From Talpa occidentalis (Eukaryota; Chordata; Mammalia; Eulipotyphla; Talpidae), in assembly GCF_014898055.3 (NCBI RefSeq), contig NW_023600993.1, forward strand, positions 1,426,001 through 1,490,000: a stretch of 64,000 bases of DNA, given 5' to 3'. Below, piece by piece: positions 55,401 to 64,000 of the stretch. The position numbers and the translations under genes are program-made. Each line of letters begins with the position of its first letter. Position 1 is the first letter of the stretch. The notes under the pieces are model-generated. The model ran no database searches. It was not told the origin of the DNA and saw only the letters and a list, made by a program, of their open reading frames with translations.

Positions 55401-55662
55401 TTTTTTTGAAGATTTATTTATACATACATGAGCTGGGGTGCGGGCCGGAGGTGTGGGGGATGAGAGGGTTCCCCAGAGACAGAGTGGGGAGCAGAACAGG
55501 CAGACTGACTGAAACACACTGCTGAGGCGAGCAGCGGGGAGACAGGAGAGGTCTGCCGCGCCCTGTGGGTGCTCCCAGCCGGGGATGGAACTCGTGCTGC
55601 AGGGGCTGCGGACAGCTTCACAGTGCTGAGACTCAACCCCTGCACCACTGGGGAGGCCCAAA
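55401..55662 (-). mobile_element. tRNA-headed SINE, reverse orientation, with target-site duplication
   Basis: On the + strand it begins with a T-rich tail (TTTTTTTGAAGATTTATTTA), passes a variant of the signature complement (CTGCTGAGGCGAGCAG) and ends with the head complement CACTGGGGAGGCCC. Eighteen-base direct repeats, ATTTCTGACATCTTTTTA at 55383-55400 and ATTTCTGTCATCTTTTTA at 55663-55680, differ by one base and mark the insertion site. The AT-rich target is typical of L1-driven retroposition. Confidence 0.95.
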
Positions 55663-57289
55663 ATTTCTGTCATCTTTTTAAAAAATGGGTTATCTCCCAG
55701 AGTCAGGCTGCGTCTCTAAGGCAACATCTGCCTTAGAGGAGCGCTGAGGACCGCTGTGCCCTCTCACGGCAGCTCCCCCCTGCACCCCACCGTGTGGGCG
55801 CCAGACCCCACTCACCGCTGCTCTCACTTTGCTGCCTTCCCAGCCATGGGACGTACCTCCATATCCATGTCACTATGAAAACAAAAAAGCAGCGGTGTCG
55901 CCAGAACGTCTCTCATCCGTCCTCCCCCACTGCCCGCTCGCCCCTGTGGCTGTGACCTCTGCGGGTCTGGACCTCACGTGGTCCCCGACGTCACGCGGCC
56001 TTTGAAGGACGGGGCGGCCTGGGGTGTCTCAGGTGAGCCCTGGGGTCTGGCCCAGGACCCTGTACTCTGGCGCGTGAGCGTCTCAGCAGTGGCAGCTGGG
56101 ACGCCTCTTCCCTGAGACCCGCCGACCCTCTGTGACTGCCTCGGGCGTGCGTGGAGGGCGGCAGTTTGCCCCCGTCCCGGTGACGTGAGATGTGCGCGTG
56201 AGCGCTGCGGCCAGACCCGCCCCACCGAGCTGCCAGGCGCCCCCACTGCCGGCCGGCTCCCTGCTCTCCCCGCTCTCCCCGCAGCTGGCCGCCAGCCCGG
56301 CCTGGTGCCTGATGGGGGGAGCGGAGGAGGGCGCGCGCCTCTCACGAGGAAATCATCTGTCCGGACACCGCTGCTCACACGGAAAGCCCGGCCATTGCCG
56401 CTGTCCCTGACATGGACGGGCGCGGGGCGCGTAGTCACCGGGCGTCATGGCAAGGAGAAGGCCTCTTAGGGGAATGCGCTCGTCGGCAGGTCCCTCGCGG
56501 TCCCAGCCTGTGAACACGTGTCCAATTAAGCCGCCCTCCCGGCCGGCTGCTGGCGACATCTGTTATCTTCATTAAACAAGCCCGCGTCAGAGCGGGCCTG
56601 ACCCGACGCTCCGGGGGCTGCCGTCCCGGTGGGGTCCCGGCCAGCCCCTTGATTGTAGACGGGACAAGCCTGGGAGCTGAAGACCCGTGACGTGGGGAGG
56701 CAGCCCATGGGACTGCCCGGGCCGCAGGAGACCCGGTGGGGCGCTCCCCTCCCCGGGGCTCAGGTGAGAAGGGGCAGGAGGGCAGGGGCGGGTGACGCGG
56801 CTGGGAAGGTGCAGCCTCCACGTCCTCCAGCCCCCGTCCCGCCAACCTGCTCCGAGGTGGGAGCTGTTTCCGCCTCTTACCAGCAGTTTATTTGGGGCAG
56901 GGCTTTGTCCATCCCCAGGCCTCCTCCCAGAGGCCCCCACGCGCACGGAGGACCTCCCCACCGTGGGCTCCTGCGAGTCTTTCTCACTGCCATCTGAGGG
57001 GCCCTCCTCTCCACAGCCTCCGCGCCACCCCCGCCCAGCGCTGGGGTCTCTTCCGCCCAGGCCCTCCTCCGGCGTCCTGTCCATCTTGTCCAGGGCACAC
57101 AAGCCGTGGACTCCAAGTGCCTTGCCCAGACGTCGCCCCATCACGCGCTGGTTGAGTGGCCCTGCAGCACCCCCAGGTCTGCACCGCCACCCACTTACAT
57201 CCGGGCGTAAGCGCACCGACCCCCACTCACCGCTCCCTCAGGGCAGGAGGGGCGGCCAGGCTCTGTCAGGCCTGTTGGTGGACAACGTG

Positions 57290-57480
57290 TGAGCTCAGAA
57301 GCCCCAGGAGAAATGTCTTGATGAGCAGCGTCATTACTTCATCAGCTCCTTTGTTCAAATATTATTGATCAGCAGCATCAGGCGCCAAGCACTCTGCAGA
57401 GACGCCAGATCAAAACCAATCAGAGCCAATTACCTGAGCAACGAGTAATTTCAAGTGAAATGGGCGCTTTTCGAGGGGCC
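57290..57480. other. Island with SOX, CCAAT and homeodomain motifs, candidate conserved non-coding element
   Basis: The block contains CATTACTTCATCAGCTCC, CCTTTGTTCAAATATTATTG, AAACCAATCAGAGCCAATTA and CGAGTAATTTCAAGTGAAAT. CTTTGTTC and ATTATTG fit SOX cores. CCAAT occurs twice within 12 bases. TCAAGTG fits an NKX2-type core. It is bounded on both sides by GC-rich DNA. It is the densest cluster of transcription-factor-like cores I noticed in this intron. Confidence 0.45.
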
Positions 57481-57657
57481 CTCAGCGTCCTAACGCAGTG
57501 AGCCGGGCCTGGGAGTCCCTCGTTCCCAAGGTGACTTCATGGCGGTATGACGACCCTTCCCAAGATGGGGGCCGTCTGGATGGCATGCGAGGTAGTCCCA
57601 GCTCTGCCGGCCTGACCGCAGGGAGATGGGTTTGCATGCAGAGAGCTGACCTGGATG

Positions 57658-57699
57658 CCCCCCCCCTCCGTCACCCGGCGTGCCCCCCCCCCCCCCCCC
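57658..57699 (+). repeat. Two C-runs
   Basis: A run of nine C at 57658-57666 and one of seventeen C at 57683-57699. Homopolymers of this length are prone to length errors, so the exact count may be wrong. On the minus strand they are G-runs with quadruplex potential. Confidence 0.85.
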
Positions 57700-59264
57700 G
57701 CTGCCTGATGCCCTCGCGTTGGCTCGTCCCCAGAGAGGAGGAGGAGGACCCGGCCGGGGTGAGCAGGTCTCTGCCTTCCCCCGCGGGGCGTGTCCGCGCT
57801 GTGGATGAGAATCGTCCCTGGAGCCCTCGGGGCTGCAGATCAGTTCCTACAGGGGGACGGTGTCTGGTCTCTCTCCCGTCCACTTATTAAATTGTCACCG
57901 TGTCAGGTGTCTTGCCACCAAATATGGAGCTGCAAGGAAACTGCAACTATATTTACCAGGTTTTCTCCGACCTTTGGGTTTCATTCGGTTCTCAGAGGGT
58001 CCATGTTGGTGCTGCAGAGAACAGGAGCCCTCCGAGTCATCAGGCCGGCTGGCCGCCTCCCCCACTGCCCTGGTGGGTAGCCCTGGTGGTGTCGGGGCGG
58101 GAGCAAAGTCCCCCGCTCAGTGCTGGGCCCCACGGCGCCGGCCTCCCACCCCCACGCACGTTGGACTGGCTCGGAGTCGCGGCTGTACCATGTGAACGGC
58201 CCAGCGCCTCCATCCTCTCCCTGGTACTAATTCTGAGCTTCTGTCTCTGGGCAATTTCCTTTCGATCTAAAAATCTTGGCTTCTGTTCCTGAGTCTTTTT
58301 TTTCCGCCATAAGCATTCCTACCGCCGCGTTAAACCCCAGGCCCGCTCGCGTCACCTGGAATACTTGGAGGGTACATGTGGCAGGTAACAGCAGGCTGAT
58401 TCTCCAGCAGCACAGCCTCATTTTAATATTGGCTAAAGCAGAACTAATCAAGAAGGCAGATCTGCCGTGGAAAGTCTCATCGAACATTCCAAAGTTAAAT
58501 GGACCATTTAAATATAGTAGGCAGAGGAGACAGCCAGGTGCTCACCAAAGCTAGGAGTTGAACTTTAAAAGTCACACATAATGAGCAAGATTAGAAGCAA
58601 AAATCAGCCTTAAAGATAGTCTGTTCCCCAGGACTGGAGGCTAAAACACATGTAAATCTTCCTTACAAGCGTGACGCAGCCAGCAGGTGAGTGCGGGTAT
58701 TTGCACCTGCCGTCGAGGTGTAGGGCACGCCAGCCTCCTCGCACGGGGACAGACACCACCTGCCGCCCCTGCTCTACCCTGTGGACCCTGTTCTCAGGCC
58801 AGTATCCTCCTCGTGGCCCCAAAAGGGCTGCAGCAGCTCCAGAGCTTAAGCCTTCAGGTATTCTGTTCCCGCAGGAAAGGGTGAGAAATATTTTCCAAAA
58901 AGTCCTAGCGAAGCCCTATAGAAGGTCACGGACTCAGACTGGCTCATGTGACCGTCCTAGGTCTGTCACTGGCAGAAGCAATGAAGCGCTGTGAGCAGCG
59001 CAGCCAGGGTCACGCCACTCATCCAGCAGGGAGACGGTGTTCCCCTGGGGAGCAGGGGTCAGCCTCCTTTGGGCATCCGCATCCCTGCGGACAGAGACAC
59101 TCAGCTAATCAGAGTGACCGGCTGGCCGTCACCTGAAGTCAGGGCCCAGTGTCTCTGCCAGCGCCTCTCCCCAGACCATGCCGTGGGGAACGGTGTCTGG
59201 GCACGTAGGTCCTCTGTGAGCTGCTCCTTTGTGCACAGGACTAAATGCCATTACAGGAAACTAC

Positions 59265-60235
59265 AGCAGTGTCATGACATTAAGAAAATAATATAATCCT
59301 TTGAAGTTCCGTTAGGTCAAGGAAATTAGCTTCTGGGGGGAAGTATATTAAAAACAAGGAGTTGGGTGATATTTCCGAGCAAGTTTTCAGAAGGCAGTGG
59401 TTTGCCGTGAGGGCCGTGATCGCTGCAGCGTGCCTGCGAAAAGCCTTTGAATCTAATTACGATTACATTCCTGATCGTCTTTCAGTCCGATGGCACCGGG
59501 GTCCTCTGGCCTCCACGTGGGGTGTGGATTTTCTGCAGGTTGGTGTGGCTTTTTGGTGGTGCTTTTCACACTTCCGTCTCTCGGTGTGTTGTGGGCAGTC
59601 CCCGAGGGCCAGTCCCTGGGATTAGGGTGCGGGGTGAGCGTCCCGCCTCCCCTCGAACGTCAGCCGCTCCTCGGCCGTTAGACAGAATGCCCAGCGGCCC
59701 CACATTTCCCCGGGAGGACTCGGCCTTTATTTTCAGAGCCACTGCAAATTGTGAGTGACTGAGTTATCAAAAGGAGAGCTTCAGCTCATCAGAAATAATT
59801 TGGGCTCAGTCCAAAGGCTTTGCTTCCTTCCAGAGGTCAGTTCCCCGAGACCTTTAACACCTATCCGTCCTTTGTCTCCCTGCCTCTGAGAGTTGGCTGT
59901 CCGTGGAGAGGAAATGTAGAAGGAAATGTTAAGGGCAGCTTAAATAACTTTCTAGTCCTATTTAACTTTGGTCCAACTTCAATGGGAATATTTCAAGTCA
60001 GCATTTCAAATTCCATCGCCGAGGCTGAGGTAATGTGTCCCGGCTCCATCCGACGGGCGTGAAACACTCCCTCCGTCTTCAAAGCCCTTTGAAATCTGCC
60101 TCATGGTATCTTTAGAAGCAAATATTCCAAAATGAAATGAAGAACTTCATTTTCAGCTGAATTTTCTTTACATCTGTCACCTTCCTAGGTGTGGGTTCTG
60201 AATTTTAAAATATTTCCCTTTTGAGCCTGTGGAGA
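59265..60235. other. Long AT-richer block, candidate cluster of conserved non-coding elements
   Basis: Over nearly 1 kb the sequence is AT-richer than its neighbours, with GAATCTAATTACGATTAC, GAAATAATTTGGGCTC, GGAAATATTTCAAGTC-like text near 59985, and AAAATGAAATGAAGAAC. A GC-rich stretch at about 59500-59700 splits it. No transposon wording or open frame is recognised. It may hold more than one element. Confidence 0.3.
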
Positions 60236-60283
60236 AAGGCTGCCTCCCTGGCGGAAATTGGCTGGAGATAATTCCCGGAGAAA

Positions 60284-60312
60284 GGGGCGGGGGGCGGGGG
60301 GCGGGGGGCGGC
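60284..60312 (+). repeat. (GGGGGGC)n tract, G-quadruplex-prone
   Basis: Four consecutive runs of four to six G separated by single C. The spacing strongly favours G-quadruplex folding on the + strand (non-template for CNTN4, hence also in the nascent RNA). Confidence 0.85.
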
Positions 60313-60559
60313 TGCCCCCGGCTCACAGAGAAGCGGGCGGGGACGGGCGACCCGTCCCGCTTCAGACCTTAGCAATGTCGGCAGTTTCTTCGTGGACGGG
60401 GGGGGGCCGCGCCATGAATAAATGTGAGGATTCATTTTTCGCTGATCCACTGTCAGTCTCCAGAGCAGGAGAGCTCGAGGCAGCTTACGATGCTGCGTGC
60501 AACGAGCGCGTCGTGAGGTCTCTGTCCAGAGCCCCGTTATTGAGGCAGTGCGTGCGGGC

Positions 60560-60975
60560 CGTGGGGAGGAGGAGAAAAGCTTCCCTTAATAATGATTTAG
60601 CTGAAGCCAAACCAGTCAGAAAGAGAAAGACAAATACCGGATGGTTTCACCCCGGTGAGGTACAAAGAGACGAAACAGAGGAGCCGGCCAAAAAGAGCCC
60701 CAGAGATCTGGTTGCAGAATGGAGGCTGGCGGAGCGGGGAAGAGGGGTGGGGGCCAAGGGGAGGGGCCCCGAGGGCTGCGGTGGCGGGTCCTTGGGGTGC
60801 TGGGTGTGGGTGGCCAGTTTCTTTAGGGAGCTACGGACCAACACCCGTAGATCAACCACAGCGATGCAAAGTCAGCTCTCTCCTCAGTTACCAGCAGAAT
60901 AAAATAAGCCAGAGGATCACATAAATACCCCAGAATTCACACTGAGACAAACAAATGATTAAATAAATACAAAAT
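60560..60975 (+). mobile_element. L1 3' end remnant
   Basis: The run CAGTCAGAAAGAGAAAGACA, then AATACCGGATGGTTTCACC, matches the part of L1 3' ends that reads CCAGTCAGAAAGACAAATAC and then TGATTTCACT. The following G-rich stretch (GAGGCTGGCGGAGCGGGGAA) fits the L1 3' UTR. The end is A-rich (TTAAATAAATACAAAATAAT). Diverged, with no coding capacity. The same phrase appears in the opposite orientation near 63890. Confidence 0.6.
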
Positions 60976-62734
60976 AATAATGATTTAGCTTGACACGTAG
61001 TAATACTTTGAACTTCCTAGTGTCTGGGGCCAAGAGGGACACGAGTGAGCTGCCGCAGGGCGGTGTCTGAGAAATGTTCCTGGAGAAAGGCCGCGCTCCG
61101 CCATCTTACATTGTCAATGAGCTGGTTGCGTGGACTGAGTCCTGGGGCACCCCAAGTTCCCACCTGCCTTTGCCCAGGCCTGCAGCAGGGCCGACGCTCC
61201 CCTTTGACGCTGGGCGGGGCCGCGTGCCGGTGCTGTGAGGTGCTCGTGTTTGAAACTCCCTGGCTGCGCTTCAGACAGGCAAAGGGAAGTCCCTGGGGGG
61301 GACGAGCCTCACGTGGTTAGCCCTGTCCCTTCACCGCTGAGCCCCCCCCCAGACTCGTGAGCCCCCGAGATGCTGATTGTTTGAAGCATGCAGTTGGGGG
61401 TGTTTGTTGCGCAGGGACAGCTGGCTCATGCAGACTCTCTCTGAGGGCGTTTTGTGCTGCAGTGGACAGTGTTTTTACAGGAGCTTTTCGGCAGCTGTGA
61501 CGACAGCCTCGTGACAGATGACACACCTGTGAGCCTGCAGCACGGGGAGGCTTTGGTTGGCCTCGGAGCCAGGGACGTGAAAGGGCTGGAATTCTTGCTG
61601 GAGGTCAGGCCCCTCAGGACCCACCACCCGTTCTTAGGAAGCAGCCCCCCTTCCGGTCTTGCCCGGGGGCCCTGTGTGGTGGCTGGGGTGCGGAGGCTGT
61701 CTGTCCTTAAATGCCCGATGAAGCCTGCAGAGAGGGAACTTGCCAGACTGCGGTGTGGCCCCAGTGTCACACCGCCCATCTGCAGAGAATCACCTGCAGA
61801 ACGTTCTCACAAGGGAGGTGGGTCCAGAAAGCCTGCCCCAGATGTCTTCATTCATCTGACACTTAGAATTTGTGTTCCTGCGCTTGGTGGCACCTCCCAG
61901 AAAAGCCCATTGCTTCTTCCTTCCTCATCAAAGTCCACTTAAGCTTCGGGAATATGCCCTCAGCAGTTAACACCTGAGCATTGCAGTTGTAGGAATGAGT
62001 CATTTGATCCCCCAAAGTCATTGCATCCCTAGGCCTTAAAAATCATTCACGCCAGTCCCCTCTGATCTTGAATTCCTTCTAAGTGAAGCTCCCTTGTCTG
62101 GCTGTCTCCTGCTAAAAATACCTCCAGTCACAGAAACTCGGCCTCTCGTGGAGGGCCGTGCCCAGAGGGACTCCTTATTTATTAAAGTGTGTGTTCACGT
62201 GCTGAGTTTTTATCACCGAGTTTGCAGCGGCTCCCTGGTGTGGCGCAGGAGAAACCCACACTCTTAATGATCTTCCGAGTGCTTGGAGACAGCAGCTCCG
62301 TCACAGCCCTGCAGCCCTCTGCTCCCAGGCTGAACGTGGCGGCTTTCCTTGGCTCAATTAACAGACACAACTCCAGGTAACCCCTGCAGACAGAGGTGGT
62401 GTTGGGAAGCAGCGCTCGCATCTGGCGCCGTGGGTCATTGGGCTGTGCTGACACGTGAAGAAGGAATGTGCTGGAAGGAGATGTAGGCCTTAGAAAATCC
62501 TTGCAAGCCGTGGGTGCGAAAGGAGAGTAGTTGTTCCAGGCTCGCTCAGGTTCGGGGTCCTGCTGTTTGAGAGTGGCCATGTGTGGCCATGTGGCACTGG
62601 CCCTAGACCACAGGAAGAGCAGCCTTTGGCTTCAGCCCCCCCAGGACAAATCAGTGGGGAAAAGGCATCTCTGAAAGAAAATGTGGGTGCTACTCAGAGG
62701 GGAGGACAGATACTGGGTGGTCAAGAAAAACAAT

Positions 62735-62980
62735 GGGGGCCTCCCTGATGGCCAAGGGGTTAGTGTCAGGCTGTTATCCCTGTGACCTGAGTTCGATGCC
62801 CACCCAGAGAACTGACCCACATGGCGCAGCAGACCTCTCCTGCCTCGCCCGCTGCTCCCCTCAGCAGTGGATTTCAGTGGATCCACCTGATCTGCTCCCC
62901 ACTCTGTCTCTGGTGACTCCTCTCACCCCCCTGCATCTCTGGCCTGCACCCCAGTTCTTGTGCATAAAAAAATAAGTAAA
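62735..62980 (+). mobile_element. tRNA-headed SINE, diverged copy
   Basis: Head GGGCCTCCCTGATGGCCAAG, B-box-like GAGTTCGATGCCC, signature CTGCTCCCCTCAGCAG, end CCCAGTTCTTGTGCATAAAA. It shares GTGGATTTCAGTGGATCCACC with the copy at 4434-4701, so these two may form a subfamily distinct from the copies that read GTGTATTTCGTCAGTCTGCC. No clear target-site duplication was found. Confidence 0.9.
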
Positions 62981-63584
62981 AGGACACAGGCAAAGGCCAG
63001 TGTCGCATGCCTATCTCTGTTTCCATGTGACGCGGCTTCGGAGCCCTAGCCGGTGCTCAGCGTGTCGGGCAGCCTCCGGCCCTCTCCCAGACACCACTCA
63101 GCTGGGTGACGACATCACTGGTGGTTCCTCGTAGACAGGGCTATCCCCTCCCTCATTCTGGCAGCCATACCTCTGTTCCTGTAGCCCACGAGCAAGGTCA
63201 CATTGCACCAAGTCAGACTGAATTTGTCACCTGGAATTTGGTATCCGTCTCTCATGGCCCCTCTAGTCTGTGTGTCTGCCCACTGGACGCGACCCTGTAC
63301 GTCCTGCTTTCTGGCTGGGCCTGGCTAACTCCTACTTTTGCTCCAGATCACGGTTGTGACATCACTTACTTAGACACAATTCACTTAGTTTAAACTCTCA
63401 GAATACTGTATTCTCCTTTATAGCAGCCATTATGATGTAATTTTACATTTATGTGTATGATTATTTAACTCCAAATTGGTCTAGAAATAAAATCCAAATT
63501 TCTCACTATAGCCCAAACTTTAACATAAACCAGACTCCTCTCTCCCCACTCACCCACCCTCCCTCTGGCCTCTGTTTCTGGAAC

Positions 63585-64000
63585 AGATAAATTTTATTAT
63601 TATATTTTTTATTTTATATATTTTTTACATTATTCTTCATTTTTGTACAATGTATGCTTTCTCATCTCAGTGTATAGTCCCTGTGAAATCCCCAGCGCCC
63701 ATTCATTCACCCGTGTACCACCACCATAGTCCCTTGTGCTCTCCCAACCCGTTTTGATCCTACTCACCCCCCTCGCCCCCAGAATGTCTCTGGTTTATAG
63801 TTACCTGTTGATTTTGATTTTCACTTTATTATAATTATTTTCTCCCCCCCCGATCCAAGAATCCTCTGTATTTCTGCTCTAAGTGAGACCGTCCGGTATT
63901 TTTCTTTTTCTTTCTGGCTTATTTCGCTGAGCATGATCCCTTCCAGCGCCATCCATGTTGCTGCAAATGGCATGTGTTTATCTTTTTTGACGGCTGAGTA
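63585..64000 (-). mobile_element. L1 3' end, reverse strand, running off the window
   Basis: Read on the minus strand from base 64000, the sequence gives a TACTCAGCCGTCAAAAAAG start, then CATTTGCAGCAACATGGATG, then GAAATAAGCCAGAAAG and AATACCGGACGGTCTCACTT. This is the classic order of the L1 ORF2-3' UTR junction. A G-rich segment (GGGGGCGAGGGGGGTGAG) and an AT-rich tail follow, ending near 63585. The element's coding part would lie beyond the window. Its good preservation suggests a younger insertion than the L1 at 11440-14150. Confidence 0.85.

Larger units (their letters stand above)
1..64000 (+). other. CNTN4: Interior of the CNTN4 (contactin-4) gene, partial
   Basis: Seven + strand exons between 5702 and 47348 join without a frame break into one contactin segment, so the whole window is read as the interior of one gene, open at both ends. 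Contactin-4 is a GPI-anchored cell-surface protein of neurons with six Ig domains followed by four fibronectin type III domains. It acts in axon guidance and synapse formation, and its known partners include the receptor phosphatase PTPRG and the amyloid precursor protein. The segment here covers Ig2 to the middle of Ig5. CNTN4 was chosen over its close paralogues by diagnostic residues recalled from the family, not by a database search. No promoter, first exon, 3' UTR or polyadenylation site of the gene lies in the window. Confidence 0.93.
47349..64000 (+). other. Intron within Ig5 (5' part, at least 16.6 kb)
   Basis: Phase-2 intron opening with GTACGT. Its content in order: AT-richer sequence to 48360; CpG- and GC-rich stretch 48600-49550; AT-rich island 49555-49705; GC-rich sequence to about 52950; mixed sequence 53000-54360; AT-rich simple repeat 54366-54420; SINE 55401-55662; GC-rich sequence 55900-57280; AT-rich island 57290-57480; C-runs 57658-57699; AT-rich stretches 58380-58620 and 59265-60235; G-rich repeat 60284-60312; L1 3' remnant 60560-60975; SINE 62735-62980; L1 3' end 63585-64000. 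The next CNTN4 exon was not seen. Confidence 0.8.

Noticed and set aside
60258..60902. A 214-codon open frame on the + strand
   Set aside because: It crosses the G-rich repeat and the L1 3' remnant. The sequence KRKTNTGWFHP is L1 3' UTR wording read in one frame.
4434..62980. tRNA genes at the SINE heads
   Set aside because: A- and B-box-like segments are present, but no cloverleaf can be completed and every copy continues into the same SINE body.
1..64000. CRISPR array, phage, toxin-antitoxin, integron or other prokaryotic system
   Set aside because: No regularly spaced repeats and no operon-like gene packing. All evidence is of mammalian nuclear DNA.

Overview
This is a window of vertebrate nuclear DNA from a placental mammal, probably a laurasiatherian. 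The signs are GT-AG introns, short immunoglobulin-domain exons, a decayed L1, MIR and L2 remnants, and several copies of a tRNA-headed SINE. I cannot name the species. The SINE head resembles that of cetartiodactyl CHR-type SINEs, but its body matches no family I can place with confidence.

The only gene I can support is the middle of CNTN4 (contactin-4, BIG-2), a GPI-anchored neuronal adhesion molecule of the Ig superfamily, on the + strand. Seven consecutive coding exons total 1,000 nt: 5702-5797, 23806-24003, 29581-29683, 31667-31851, 38467-38603, 40464-40593 and 47198-47348. They join in one open frame and encode Ig domains 2, 3 and 4 plus the first half of Ig5. Ig2 to Ig4 are each spread over two exons, and every domain boundary lies at a phase-1 intron. 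The signal peptide and Ig1 must lie before base 1. The rest of Ig5, Ig6, the fibronectin type III repeats and the GPI signal must lie after base 64000. CNTN4 is preferred over CNTN3 and CNTN6 on paralogue-diagnostic residues, such as QDNRRF in Ig2 and [17 protein letters not shown] in Ig5.

Layout: 1-5701 is the upstream intron, with a MIR-like piece and one SINE. 5798-23805 is an 18.0 kb intron holding an L2-like piece, an L1 ORF2 ruin with a SINE inside it, a tail-to-tail SINE pair, and a CpG-rich patch with a TCTCGCGAG motif. 24004-47197 holds the compact Ig3-Ig5 exon cluster, with introns of 1.9 to 6.6 kb. 47349-64000 is the start of the next intron, with two more SINEs, an L1 3' remnant, and the 3' end of a reverse-strand L1 running off the window.

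Two features stand out. First, composition: most of the window is GC- and CpG-rich, and the exons have extreme third-position GC, 64 of 65 codons in one exon. The last exon drops to 29 of 49. The protein also carries substitutions of the kind strong GC-biased conversion produces, including a new cysteine in Ig2. Second, AT-rich islands survive in the GC-rich introns and carry homeodomain, SOX or TCF-type motifs. They are good candidates for conserved regulatory elements.

I found no CRISPR array, operon, prokaryotic system or second protein-coding gene. Nothing here convincingly amounts to a new biological system.
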